A DNA stretch of 42,579 bases from CAYHMW01 sp964357925 (GTDB lineage: Bacteria; Patescibacteriota; Microgenomatia; UBA8517). The notes beneath the pieces were generated by a model that was given only the letters and a program-made list of their open reading frames with translations, had not been told where the DNA came from and searched no databases. The position numbers and the translations under genes are program-made. Location: contig CAYHMW010000007.1 of NCBI GenBank assembly GCA_964357925.1, forward strand, positions 1 through 42,579, in the 5' to 3' direction. This document shows positions 1 to 7,636 of this stretch, in pieces (position 1 is the first letter of the stretch; each line of letters begins with the position of its first letter).

Positions 1-9
1 TTCCGATCT
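1..9. other. Probable sequencing-adapter remnant at contig edge
   Basis: The first nine bases, TTCCGATCT, are identical to the 3' end of the widely used Illumina TruSeq adapter, which is ligated directly to the insert. The minus-strand stop codon of the first gene (TAG, positions 8-10) uses two of these bases, so that stop is probably not biological. A nine-base match can occur by chance, but its position exactly at the edge makes an adapter origin likely. Confidence 0.75.
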
Positions 10-238
10 ATTTAAAAATTAAGGTGAATATGAGACTGGTAAAGCTTTCGATTGTTCCGAAAGTTGTGTTTTCTTTGAGATAGGTTTGGGATTTTTTGTA
101 TTTTCCCTCGTCGTAGAGCTCCTTGAATTCTTTTGGGATTTTTGTTTTTATGGATTTGATGTTTAAGAAATTGGCTAGAGTTTCGAAGCTAAATGGAATT
201 AATAAGATTATGAAGAGTAGTGTTTGAGATTGTGTCAT
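8..238 (-). CDS. M48-family (Ste24-like) metalloprotease, N-terminal fragment
   Basis: The 76 visible residues resemble the N-terminal extension of Ste24/M48 membrane metalloproteases: a hydrophobic helix (about residues 5-25), then a segment with LYDEGKYKKSQTY and N-T-x-F-G, which is the Peptidase_M48_N signature, and the beginning of a second hydrophobic helix. The HExxH zinc site would lie further downstream and is not in the window. The apparent TAG stop is built partly from adapter-like sequence, so the gene should be treated as cut by the contig edge. It starts six bases after the stop of the dehydratase-fusion gene and is the last visible gene of the minus-strand envelope operon. M48 enzymes of this type act in membrane-protein quality control. 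Confidence 0.75.
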   Translation of the reverse strand: MTQSQTLLFIILLIPFSFETLANFLNIKSIKTKIPKEFKELYDEGKYKKSQTYLKENTTFGTIESFTSLIFTLIFK

Positions 239-244
239 ATGAGC

Positions 245-1633
245 CTAAATTTTTGTCAGGCCATGTTCGGAAGAATATCTATATTGTTTTATTCCTTTGA
301 GGCCTTCGCATCCCAGTGGACCATAATGTAGGCCACATTTTACTTGTTGGTATGATCCCGGATTGGAGAGGATACTTTCAAGTTGTCGACTCCAATATTT
401 AATCTCAGCGTCTGTTGAGGTAATAACGTTCACATCGAATTTATTAGGAATTTTGATGTTTTCAAAGTCATGAAAGCTAAATAATATGGTGTTTTTTTCC
501 CATATAATTGGTTCAACATTAAAATCGGCGAATGGTCGATTGTCCAGATCTACTAGCTTAATTACTTTAAAGTTGTTGTCGGTAAGATCGATTAAGGCTG
601 TTAATACTGGAGGCCCTTCCCATTGACTTTCGACTACTATAAAAGGCAGGGAGTTTTCATTGAGCAGTTCAAAAGAGTCTGATACAACTTGAAACTCTTT
701 ACCGTCAAAGAATTGACTACCCATGAAGTGATTATTAGTAACATCTATAGCTGTTACTAAATTACCGAAAATCAAAATTAGTGCATTACTGATCTTTGCA
801 TCTCTGCTTGCGTAATGGTATGGATAGTTGTCATTGCCGATAATGAGGTCGTCATCCATGTAACTGTTTCCAAACCGTGTGTATTCGAATCCAGGTAATA
901 TATTGGGGTCTATTAGTATTTTATTGGTTTTGCCAGTACCCAAATTTTCGTAGACGATATACCCTTCCTTATCATTTTTGATTTGTAAGTATGCGAAGTA
1001 GTTGGAATGTGTTGTATAACCGTCATAGCATCCACTAATGTTGGGAATATCTTTCATTTGTTTGAAGTCCCATGGAGGTTGACTAGAAGGGATAGTGGTT
1101 TTTTTGATATAGACACAATAATTTCGAAGTGGGTTTGTTGTATCATCTGATTTAAAGTGAATTGTTTTTCCATCTGGGCCACGCCTTATTTCGGAAACTC
1201 CTTCAACATTTTTGAATAAAACAGTTTTTTGACCGTCAATTATTTGTAAGACTTCAGAACCGGAGAGTTGTAAATTTGGGTTTTGTGAATTTTTTTGTGG
1301 ACTAATGAAACGACTGCTTATGGTTAATCCTGTCATTATAAACAAAACAATGAGTAGAAGAAGGTGTGTATACCCTCTTTGGTGAGTAGATGTTATTGCT
1401 ATTTTGTTTATTTTTTGTGCTAACACATGGTCTTTTGCTGTTATTTTGCCCTCAGAATGTGTACTTGTACTGATAATTACACATTTGTAATCGTGGAGAA
1501 AAATATTTGGGTGATGATTGAGACTCTCGGCAATGTCCCCTACTTTGTTAGCGAATAAAAGGGCTTCTTTGAAATTTGAAAATTTGAATTCTTTGACGAG
1601 GAAGTTTTCTTGGTGTTCCCAGTCTGAAGTCAT
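245..1633 (-). CDS. Pterin-4a-carbinolamine dehydratase (PCD/DCoH)-like domain fused to a membrane helix and a large ectodomain
   Basis: This 462-aa protein has three parts. Residues 1-75 match the PCD/DCoH family and satisfy its full signature: E36, H40-H41-P42, Y49, H59 and D68 at the usual spacings, including the histidines known to be catalytic in the family. A hydrophobic helix follows at about 91-107, preceded by basic residues, so the PCD domain is predicted to be cytoplasmic. Residues 110-462 form a beta-rich domain, probably outside the membrane, that I do not recognise. It contains several cysteines and could be propeller-like. The usual PCD N-terminus of about 25-30 residues is missing. 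No other pterin gene is visible nearby. It sits between the beta-propeller gene (2-base gap) and the M48 gene. Whether it is an enzyme or a DCoH-like dimerisation or sensor module is unknown. Confidence 0.8.
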   Translation of the reverse strand: MTSDWEHQENFLVKEFKFSNFKEALLFANKVGDIAESLNHHPNIFLHDYKCVIISTSTHSEGKITAKDHVLAQKINKIAITSTHQRGYTHLLLLIVLFIMTGLTISSRFISPQKNSQNPNLQLSGSEVLQIIDGQKTVLFKNVEGVSEIRRGPDGKTIHFKSDDTTNPLRNYCVYIKKTTIPSSQPPWDFKQMKDIPNISGCYDGYTTHSNYFAYLQIKNDKEGYIVYENLGTGKTNKILIDPNILPGFEYTRFGNSYMDDDLIIGNDNYPYHYASRDAKISNALILIFGNLVTAIDVTNNHFMGSQFFDGKEFQVVSDSFELLNENSLPFIVVESQWEGPPVLTALIDLTDNNFKVIKLVDLDNRPFADFNVEPIIWEKNTILFSFHDFENIKIPNKFDVNVITSTDAEIKYWSRQLESILSNPGSYQQVKCGLHYGPLGCEGLKGIKQYRYSSEHGLTKI

Positions 1634-1635
1634 GA

Positions 1636-3726
1636 CTAGAGTGAGAGCTCTCCTGCTGCGGACCAGTCTGACTCGTTTAAGACTACGATTTTTTCAGTGC
1701 CGATGACATAAAGGTAATCTTCAATAAATATTGCCCTTTGAGCGTTGGCGTTTGTGACTACTTTTTCCAGATTTAGCTTGCCCTCTTCGTACCCGAAGAT
1801 ATAGCCGCTTGTGCCTGCCGGAAGGAAGAAGATTTTATGCTTTGAATCATGAAGAAATGCGTGGTGGTCGTTTTGTGCAACACTGCCATACTCATCTAAT
1901 ATATATTTGTCGGTTTCTGTTGGAGTATTTGGATTTTCCACATTGAAAAAGGAAAGTTTTACTTTGCCGGTCTCTTGACCGATACCGAGAATGTTATTAG
2001 CTGTGATTGGGTGTAGATAGGAACTGAAACCTGGGATTTTCAGCTCGCCTGCAACCTTGGGATCCTTGGGGTTTTCTAGATTTAAGACGAAGAATGGATC
2101 AATCTGTTTGAAAGTGACCATGTAACCCTTATCTTCTATAAATCTTACAGAGTAAATCTGTTCATCAAGCCCCAGATCTTTGAGAGAGCCAATTGTGTTA
2201 AGTGAATCGTTTAAAATGTAAACATCATTTGTTGATTTTGTCGAGACTGACCAATTGGAATCTACAGTTATTGCGATTCGGAGGTTCCCCTCGTGTTCAT
2301 CAAGGGAGAACTGATTGAGTGGTCTCCCGGGGACACTCCCCACGGCTTTAACAGAGAGATCATTAAGATTTAGTTTTATAATGCCAGTTGTTTGGAGTTC
2401 GCGAACTTTCTCTTTTGCAAAATCTTGCATCTTGTTTGTTATGTCGTTCTCGATTTTTCTTCGTTCGTCCTCATCCAGTGTTCGAAGATAATTTTCCGTA
2501 ATGAGTTGAAGTTCGACTGCTTTGGCTTGGTTGCTAATTGAGAGATTTTTAAGATTCCTAATTTGGGTTAAAATTGACTCTGGGAAAATTTGAGAACCGG
2601 CACCTCCGTAGAACTCAATAAGAAGAGGCGTAGCATCTGCTTGACTCGTATATGTTATGTACAGATCTTTTGAAGTTGCATAAACAACAGAGTAGTTGGC
2701 GTCACCAACAAAGGCTGATTTGTTTTTTATTTTTCCATCAGCAATGTCCATGACGAAGACCTGGTACGTTGTAGAGGTGTTTATTGGAGTTATTGGGTGG
2801 TGAACGCTGCTGCAGCCGATCTCAATGGTATCTGTATCGAATTTGCCGAGTGGAATTGGGCACGGTGTGCCGTAGTCAATATATTTTTGTGTAACTACGA
2901 CAACTTCATTGCCAATGAGACGAGCTGTCATCACTGATTGATTGTCGAGGACGAGTTGCCAGCTCTCTTTGGGGTTTTGTTTGTCTGTTATGTTGATTCC
3001 AGTCAATGTGTCGTTGCCTAGCACAAGAAGTGCATTGTCTTTATAGAGTAGGTTGCCTGTTGCATCAATTGAGCTTAATTCTGCGAGGGTTGCAGGAGGA
3101 AAGGCCGCGATTAACTTTGTTTTAGCTGGTTCGTAATTTGGAAAAATATCAACACCTGGCATTGAATCAGGCTCTGCTGGTGCAATTAGCTTACTACTGC
3201 TTACTGAATCTTCCATAACGGCTGAAGTACCTCTCATGATAAGTGGGTAGTAGATACTTTGAAGGTTTGACAGATAAATGTTTTTACCATCTGTCTTAAC
3301 AATGTCAGGTTCGTCAACGCCCGTTACTTGGACGTTAGTTTCTGATACTCGAGTTGGAGCACTGGAGTCATAGCTTTTCTCAGTGGTGGAGATAGCAGCA
3401 CTTTCATTGGAGAATGTTATATTTGCTTCGGCTCCAATGTTGCCAAGAAATGTATTTGTGGTGCTTTGTGCTTTTTCTAAATATTCTTTGAATTCTTCTG
3501 TTGAGGAAAAAGTTTCGATGCGAGTTAAATCTGTCTTTTTCTCTTCAAGAATATTAATCGGGAGGCTTATTTTTCCATTTTGGACACCGATGGCTATAAA
3601 AATGGCAGTTATTATGCCGGCAAGACTTAAAATACCTGCAGCAAATCTGAAGTATGGAGTGGTTTCATCTTCGCTGGGTTCTTTTCTGATGATCAGAGGC
3701 TCTTCTATTCCTTCTTTGTCCATCAC
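1636..3726 (-). CDS. Membrane-anchored beta-propeller domain protein (PF09826-like)
   Basis: The protein has 696 aa. A short acidic cytoplasmic N-terminus precedes one membrane helix (about residues 26-47), then a long extracytoplasmic region. The segment TGVDEPDIVKTDGKNIYLS (about residues 134-152) is the hallmark of the family of secreted proteins with a C-terminal beta-propeller domain (PF09826). Repeated blade-like strands continue to the C-terminus, with a helical insertion at about 380-440. The family is widespread in bacteria and archaea, but its biochemical role is not established. It starts with two consecutive ATG codons and lies 17 bases after the PspC gene. The domain assignment is firm and the function is open. 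Confidence 0.85.
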   Translation of the reverse strand: MMDKEGIEEPLIIRKEPSEDETTPYFRFAAGILSLAGIITAIFIAIGVQNGKISLPINILEEKKTDLTRIETFSSTEEFKEYLEKAQSTTNTFLGNIGAEANITFSNESAAISTTEKSYDSSAPTRVSETNVQVTGVDEPDIVKTDGKNIYLSNLQSIYYPLIMRGTSAVMEDSVSSSKLIAPAEPDSMPGVDIFPNYEPAKTKLIAAFPPATLAELSSIDATGNLLYKDNALLVLGNDTLTGINITDKQNPKESWQLVLDNQSVMTARLIGNEVVVVTQKYIDYGTPCPIPLGKFDTDTIEIGCSSVHHPITPINTSTTYQVFVMDIADGKIKNKSAFVGDANYSVVYATSKDLYITYTSQADATPLLIEFYGGAGSQIFPESILTQIRNLKNLSISNQAKAVELQLITENYLRTLDEDERRKIENDITNKMQDFAKEKVRELQTTGIIKLNLNDLSVKAVGSVPGRPLNQFSLDEHEGNLRIAITVDSNWSVSTKSTNDVYILNDSLNTIGSLKDLGLDEQIYSVRFIEDKGYMVTFKQIDPFFVLNLENPKDPKVAGELKIPGFSSYLHPITANNILGIGQETGKVKLSFFNVENPNTPTETDKYILDEYGSVAQNDHHAFLHDSKHKIFFLPAGTSGYIFGYEEGKLNLEKVVTNANAQRAIFIEDYLYVIGTEKIVVLNESDWSAAGELSL

Positions 3727-3743
3727 TAGACATTATACTACAA

Positions 3744-3956
3744 CTATCTTTGGGGGATTATGAGGGCTGCTGCTACGTAGGTTATGATGCCTGGAACGAA
3801 ACCAGTAAACGCGACACAAAGTAGCCATATGATACGGACTACTGTGGGATCGATATTGAAATATTCTGCAATACCTCCTAGTACTCCAGCGATTAACTTT
3901 TCTTTTTTACTCCTCTTCAATTTTTTGTTTGGGAGGCTGAATTTGGATTTTTTCAT
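3744..3956 (-). CDS. PspC-domain membrane protein
   Basis: This 70-aa protein consists of a lysine-rich N-terminus followed by a complete PspC domain. The diagnostic core KLIAGVLGGIAEYFNID-PTVVR is present at about residues 20-42, and a hydrophobic segment with the conserved AALIIP ending closes the protein. PspC is a small inner-membrane protein of the phage-shock or envelope-stress response. Here it is a stand-alone domain in a minus-strand operon of membrane proteins, and its start overlaps the stop of the preceding two-helix protein by 4 bases (ATGA). No PspA homologue is visible in the window, so a complete Psp system cannot be claimed. Confidence 0.9.
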   Translation of the reverse strand: MKKSKFSLPNKKLKRSKKEKLIAGVLGGIAEYFNIDPTVVRIIWLLCVAFTGFVPGIITYVAAALIIPQR

Positions 3957-4306
3957 TTTGTTTCCTGGAGTTTGACGTTAATTGGCCGCATGAGCTTTGT
4001 GCCTATCTCAGCAATTCGAGCACCAATACTAGCTAAGAAACCCATCAGAAACATGTGAGCAAGGACGTTGCTTGTATCATTTAAGAGTTCTTTGCTGACT
4101 ACTTCTATTTTGTCGTCTGCCACGAAGTTGACTGGTGATTTGCTGTCGTCGAGTAGTTGATTGGCGCTAAAGTTCACTGCTGGAAAATTAAAGAGTGGAG
4201 CTGGCTTCATCTTGCCAGTGAAGACCGTATAAACGCTAAAGGCAGAGAATACAATGAGCAACAAACCTGAGATAAGAAGTGAGTGTCCAATGTATTTTTC
4301 TGGCAT
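3953..4306 (-). CDS. Hypothetical two-helix membrane protein
   Basis: The protein has 117 aa and no family that I recognise. Hydrophobic segments lie at about residues 8-29 and 82-101. The roughly 50-residue loop between them is predicted extracytoplasmic, and the C-terminus is basic, which suggests a cytoplasmic tail. It overlaps the start of the PspC gene by 4 bases, so the two are probably translationally coupled. It follows the cysteine-rich secreted protein by 9 bases. The coupling suggests a small membrane partner of PspC, but that is inference from gene order only. Confidence 0.7.
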   Translation of the reverse strand: MPEKYIGHSLLISGLLLIVFSAFSVYTVFTGKMKPAPLFNFPAVNFSANQLLDDSKSPVNFVADDKIEVVSKELLNDTSNVLAHMFLMGFLASIGARIAEIGTKLMRPINVKLQETK

Positions 4307-4315
4307 ATGTTGATG

Positions 4316-5671
4316 TTATAGCATTATTTCCCTTTGAATCAATCGTTTTTGACTTAACATGTGACTTGGAAAATTAAGCAGTAGTTCTGGTGACTGTGTA
4401 AAGGACTCTGCTGGGGCAGATGCGTTCCCTGCCAAGATATCTCCTAATAATGTTACATTATTATTTGTAATTATCGAGCCGCGGACATCCATCTTAATAG
4501 TGCTCTCATTTCTAAAGTTACTGTCACTTATATAAAGCCCTTCGAGTTCGTATGTGGATCCTGGTGTTGCGATATTTACTGTGAGAGTTCCTTTGACTAT
4601 AAAAAGAATAAAACTGGTGTTAATGTCTGCCAGATTGATTGTACTGCTAATGGCTAAGTCGCCATCGACTATTACGACTACTTTTCTATTGGCGGGAATA
4701 TTCTGTGGAGAGCTGATCAGAAGATTGCCGGTCTTTTTGTACCAATAATAGCCGTTGTGTTCTTGGGCGTATGTTCCTAAGCTGAATAGTTCACTGCTTA
4801 CCGTGCTTGGGAGATCTGGTGGGGATACTGATGAAGGTTTTGTTTTCTCGAAATAAGTGTAATTGTATTTTGAGACAGCTTGTACAGTGTCGGTTCGCCA
4901 GTTGTCTGTGGACAGTGAGCCGCTACCCGTGGTTAATGAACCACGATAAACGGCCAGTCCTGAGTTTGGATCGTTGCCTGGTATTAAGAGATTTGGGCTA
5001 CAGGTGGGTGTCGTGAGGCAGCCTATTGGGATACTGGAGCGTATATTGCCTCCGGAGACTAGATCGCCTATTACTTGGAACCAAGGATCTGGTTTTTCTA
5101 TTGAGATTGTTTTTGTGTCACTGCAGGGCACTGTGCCCCCCGGGCCACTGATGGTTGCAGTTGCCGTAACATTGCCTGTCCCGATGGCTTCCCCCTTTAT
5201 ATTCATTGTGAATGGTCTACTGGTATCAGGATTTGCTGTGACAAAACTCAACACTGGTGGTGATACTGAAAAGAGAACTTGTGAAATGGTGCCGTTTGAT
5301 TCTTGGTTGATGGCCACATTAAGTGTTCCTATCTCCCCTACTTCAAGTGTGACGGGATTGAAAGAGATGCTGCAGCTTGGAGGAGGTGGTGGAGGAGGAG
5401 GCGGTGGAGGGGTAGGCACGGGATCTGTACAACCGTTACAACTGTTTTGTGCCATTTCACAAGCTGATCTCTCGCGGCAGCCACAATATCGGCTGGCACA
5501 ATACAATACTGTACACTCGGAGACTTTACAGTTTCCGCAACAGAGAGTTGGAGCGGGACCACAGGAATCACATAATTGTGCTTGTGCGATTTCAGGAGAG
5601 AGGAATGAGGAGAACACTGTTAAAAGGGACCAGAATATTAGTATTGGCAAGGTGATTTGTTTTAAATGCAT
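4316..5671 (-). CDS. Secreted cysteine-rich, polyproline-linked surface protein
   Basis: The protein has 451 aa. It begins with a clear signal peptide (about residues 1-31, ending AQA). Residues 32-82 hold twelve cysteines, suggesting a disulfide-knotted or metal-binding module. An uninterrupted run of eleven prolines follows, then an Ig-like beta-sandwich (about 97-190). The remaining C-terminal 250 residues are beta-rich with repeated hydrophobic strands, for example VVVIVDGDLAIS, reminiscent of a beta-helix. I cannot name a family. The start lies inside the last codons of the preceding gene (10-base overlap). The architecture points to an exposed protein whose cysteine head is held away from the cell by a rigid proline rod. 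The function is unknown. Confidence 0.75.
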   Translation of the reverse strand: MHLKQITLPILIFWSLLTVFSSFLSPEIAQAQLCDSCGPAPTLCCGNCKVSECTVLYCASRYCGCRERSACEMAQNSCNGCTDPVPTPPPPPPPPPPPSCSISFNPVTLEVGEIGTLNVAINQESNGTISQVLFSVSPPVLSFVTANPDTSRPFTMNIKGEAIGTGNVTATATISGPGGTVPCSDTKTISIEKPDPWFQVIGDLVSGGNIRSSIPIGCLTTPTCSPNLLIPGNDPNSGLAVYRGSLTTGSGSLSTDNWRTDTVQAVSKYNYTYFEKTKPSSVSPPDLPSTVSSELFSLGTYAQEHNGYYWYKKTGNLLISSPQNIPANRKVVVIVDGDLAISSTINLADINTSFILFIVKGTLTVNIATPGSTYELEGLYISDSNFRNESTIKMDVRGSIITNNNVTLLGDILAGNASAPAESFTQSPELLLNFPSHMLSQKRLIQREIML

Positions 5672-6183
5672 TCTATATTTGAAATTGTATAGTTACAGTT
5701 GTTTTTAGAGTCTAGTCCTTGGCATTCATTAATGTCGTTGACTTGTTTTTGTAAGCGAGTCGTAATTTTTAATTGAGTACAGCTTACCGGTACTATTTTG
5801 TGGCCAGATTGAGTACTTTCTAAACGAATATTTTGAGTATTGAGGAATTGTCCAGGAATATTAAAGACGTCCAGGTGCCAGTAATCGATTGTGACTTCTT
5901 TATTTGTTTCTCTGTCGAAAATTGCAAGCTCTCTTTTGTCCTCACTTAGTTGCATTTCAAATCGGCTTAAATCAAAGTAATAGGCAACCCGTGGAAAGAC
6001 TTCATCATCGAATGAAATTGAGTTAATTTCTCTGGTAAATGCAAAGTTGGGTAGCTCATTAGTAACATTATTTAGTGTATTGATCTTTGCTTGTTTTTGG
6101 TAGAACAGAAAGCCGTAGATTAATTCTCCAAGCAACAGAAGGAATAGAAGTGGGTAAGTAATGTATGTTATTGGTTTTGGCAT
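5662..6183 (-). CDS. Hypothetical membrane-anchored protein
   Basis: This 173-aa protein has a single N-terminal hydrophobic helix (about residues 8-28) followed by an extracytoplasmic, mostly beta-strand domain. Four cysteines in the last 40 residues (including SCTQ, NECQ, NNCN and the final ECI) could form disulfides. It begins immediately after the stop of the 158-aa gene and overlaps the next gene by 10 bases. It shares with its upstream neighbour a layout of one helix plus a small ectodomain, which suggests a related pair, although I see no convincing sequence identity. No known family recognised. Confidence 0.65.
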   Translation of the reverse strand: MPKPITYITYPLLFLLLLGELIYGFLFYQKQAKINTLNNVTNELPNFAFTREINSISFDDEVFPRVAYYFDLSRFEMQLSEDKRELAIFDRETNKEVTIDYWHLDVFNIPGQFLNTQNIRLESTQSGHKIVPVSCTQLKITTRLQKQVNDINECQGLDSKNNCNYTISNIECI

Positions 6184-6660
6184 TTATGGATGGTATGTGA
6201 TCTCTGGCGTCTTATAAATATTTGTTTTTGGATTAAAGGTGATTGTTAGAGAAATTTCGCGTTCGCTGGTTGGATTGTCAAGGAATTGAGGAGTTCTATT
6301 GCTTGGTTCAAAATAATAGCCTGCGCCCTCACTCACCTCTTTGAAATCGAGATATTTTGTGTGTTCATCGGGCTTTGGAATTGTGACGGGATCAATCCTT
6401 TTTGCTGGGCTCTGTATATTACAGAGGTAAGCTTCTTGCTCTGTCTTACGGCATCCGCTAATTGTGCCGTAGTAATTAATTTCTAGTTCAATTTTTTCAG
6501 TGTAGGGATTTTCAGGATGTAACCAGAGCCATTTATTGAAGTACTTTGTACTGAATATGGTTTTTTGGTCTTGCTCCTTTAGTGTTGTAAACGCTAAAAC
6601 AGATCCCAGAATGAGAACCACTAGAAAAAGAAAAGATAATGCTAATGCGTGTTTTGCCAC
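6184..6660 (-). CDS. Hypothetical membrane-anchored protein, first gene of the envelope operon
   Basis: The protein has 158 aa with one N-terminal helix (about residues 7-25) and an extracytoplasmic domain rich in charged and proline residues, including a cysteine pair (SGCRK and YLCNI). I do not recognise a family. It is the first of eight minus-strand genes and has no Shine-Dalgarno sequence. A -10-like TCTAAT (minus strand, 6667-6672) ends six bases before the ATG, which would place the transcript start at the start codon. It is divergent from the lamin-tail-domain gene across a 67-base gap. Confidence 0.65.
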   Translation of the reverse strand: MAKHALALSFLFLVVLILGSVLAFTTLKEQDQKTIFSTKYFNKWLWLHPENPYTEKIELEINYYGTISGCRKTEQEAYLCNIQSPAKRIDPVTIPKPDEHTKYLDFKEVSEGAGYYFEPSNRTPQFLDNPTSEREISLTITFNPKTNIYKTPEITYHP

Positions 6661-6666
6661 TTTGTA

Positions 6667-6672
6667 ATTAGA
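6667..6672 (-). promoter_or_regulatory. Putative -10 element (TCTAAT) of the envelope operon
   Basis: TCTAAT on the minus strand differs from TATAAT at one position and ends six bases before the ATG at 6660. No good -35 is visible 16-18 bases upstream. The spacing implies a leaderless or nearly leaderless mRNA. Confidence 0.45.
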
Positions 6673-6691
6673 CGTTACAACATTTTCGATA

Positions 6692-6721
6692 TTGACACAA
6701 TCCTCTCAGCCTATTTATCCT
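6692..6721 (+). promoter_or_regulatory. Putative promoter of the lamin-tail-domain gene
   Basis: A perfect -35 hexamer TTGACA (6692-6697) is followed after 18 bases by TATCCT (6716-6721), a 4/6 match to the -10 consensus. The -10 ends six bases before the ATG at 6728, so transcription should begin at the start codon. The TTG of the -35 box also opens the reading frame by 12 codons and could be mistaken for a start codon. Confidence 0.6.
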
Positions 6722-6727
6722 TTGATT

Positions 6728-7636
6728 ATGGCTGCCCGTTCTGATGGTTACCTTTGGATCAGCGTTGTTTTGTTGTTTGCAATTGTTTCGCTTGTGATAT
6801 TGCTTTATCCCAAAGCTGTGAAATCGGCTTCAGATCATGTGTTAATTAACGAAGTCCAGGTGACAGGGGCGAGTGCCGATGATGAATTTGTGGAGCTTTT
6901 TAATCCAACTGGATCAGTTGTTGATTTGGCTGGGTGGAGATTGACGAGAAAGACCGCAGGTGGGAGCCAATCTAATCTGATTTCGAGTATGTCTGGTTCA
7001 ATTGCTCCTGGCGGACATCTTTTAATAGCACATCCCGGTTATGATGGGATTGTCCTTCCGGATATTGCCTATTCTGCTACTTCTTCTGGTATTGCCATCA
7101 ATAATACAGTCCTTTTATATAGTGATGCCGGGACAACAATCGTCGATAAGGTTGGTATGGGAACGGCAAGTGATTTTGAGAGTGTGGCTATCGCCAATCC
7201 TGCGACTGACGGGAGTATTTCGCGACTGACAGATACCGACACAGGTAATAATAGTGTTGATTTTATAGTGAATATTGTGTCTGGGCCGCAAAATAGTTTG
7301 AGTACCACGCCGTCCACGCCAAGCGGGACAGGCGGGCAGGCAACTCCGACGCCGAGCGGGTCGCCTTCCCCTACTGCGGCTGCTACTGCCAGTGCTAGCC
7401 CCACGCCGTCCACGCCAAGCGGGACAGGCGGGCAGGCAACTCCGACGAGTACTCCTGAGCCTAGTCCAACAAGTAGTCCTACGCCAAATCCCACCGCTGC
7501 TCCGACTAGTACGCCCCGAGGACGGGCTTTGGGAAGAATGGGATTTGGAGTGAACGCGCGAATTTGTTTCTTGAGATATCATCGTACTCATATCGGATTC
7601 TTCTCTTTCCGCATCCCTAGGTTTGCCTGTGAATAA
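6728..7636 (+). CDS. Lamin-tail-domain (LTD) surface protein with Thr/Pro/Ser-rich stalk
   Basis: With the ATG at 6728 the protein has 302 aa. A membrane helix or signal anchor covers about residues 10-27. A lamin-tail domain follows, with the motifs VLINEVQ, DEFVELFNP and LAGWRL (about residues 38-75) and further strands to about 190. A low-complexity stalk of Thr, Pro, Ser, Gly and Ala covers about 200-265 and is encoded partly by an exact 47-base direct repeat. The protein ends in a short compact tail with two cysteines and an aromatic FFSFRIPRF segment. Extracellular LTD domains are common in bacterial surface proteins. I prefer ATG 6728 over TTG 6692 because the TTG lies in the -35 box. 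The end overlaps the next gene by 14 bases if that gene starts at 7623. Confidence 0.8.
   Translation: MAARSDGYLWISVVLLFAIVSLVILLYPKAVKSASDHVLINEVQVTGASADDEFVELFNPTGSVVDLAGWRLTRKTAGGSQSNLISSMSGSIAPGGHLLIAHPGYDGIVLPDIAYSATSSGIAINNTVLLYSDAGTTIVDKVGMGTASDFESVAIANPATDGSISRLTDTDTGNNSVDFIVNIVSGPQNSLSTTPSTPSGTGGQATPTPSGSPSPTAAATASASPTPSTPSGTGGQATPTSTPEPSPTSSPTPNPTAAPTSTPRGRALGRMGFGVNARICFLRYHRTHIGFFSFRIPRFACE
7305..7447 (+). repeat. Two exact 47-bp direct repeats, 96-bp period
   Basis: Positions 7305-7351 and 7401-7447 are identical over 47 bases. The 96-base period equals 32 codons, so gain or loss of a unit keeps the frame. Both copies encode the same Thr/Pro/Ser/Gly/Gln stretch in the stalk of the LTD protein. 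They are distinctly GC-rich compared with the surroundings. Confidence 0.95.

Noticed and set aside
4974..5708. A 244-aa plus-strand frame with a glycine run opposite the polyproline gene
   Set aside because: The glycine run is the complement of the proline codons. The opposite strand has a signal peptide, tight operon spacing and domain structure, so the plus frame is a shadow.
6692..6727. N-terminal extension of the LTD protein from TTG 6692
   Set aside because: The TTG is the first half of a perfect TTGACA -35 box. ATG 6728 has the right spacing to the -10 and starts just before the membrane helix.
7069..7591. Long minus-strand frames across the Thr/Pro-rich repeats
   Set aside because: They are produced by the GC-rich repeats, which lack stops on both strands. 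They have no start signals, and the plus strand carries the recognisable LTD protein.
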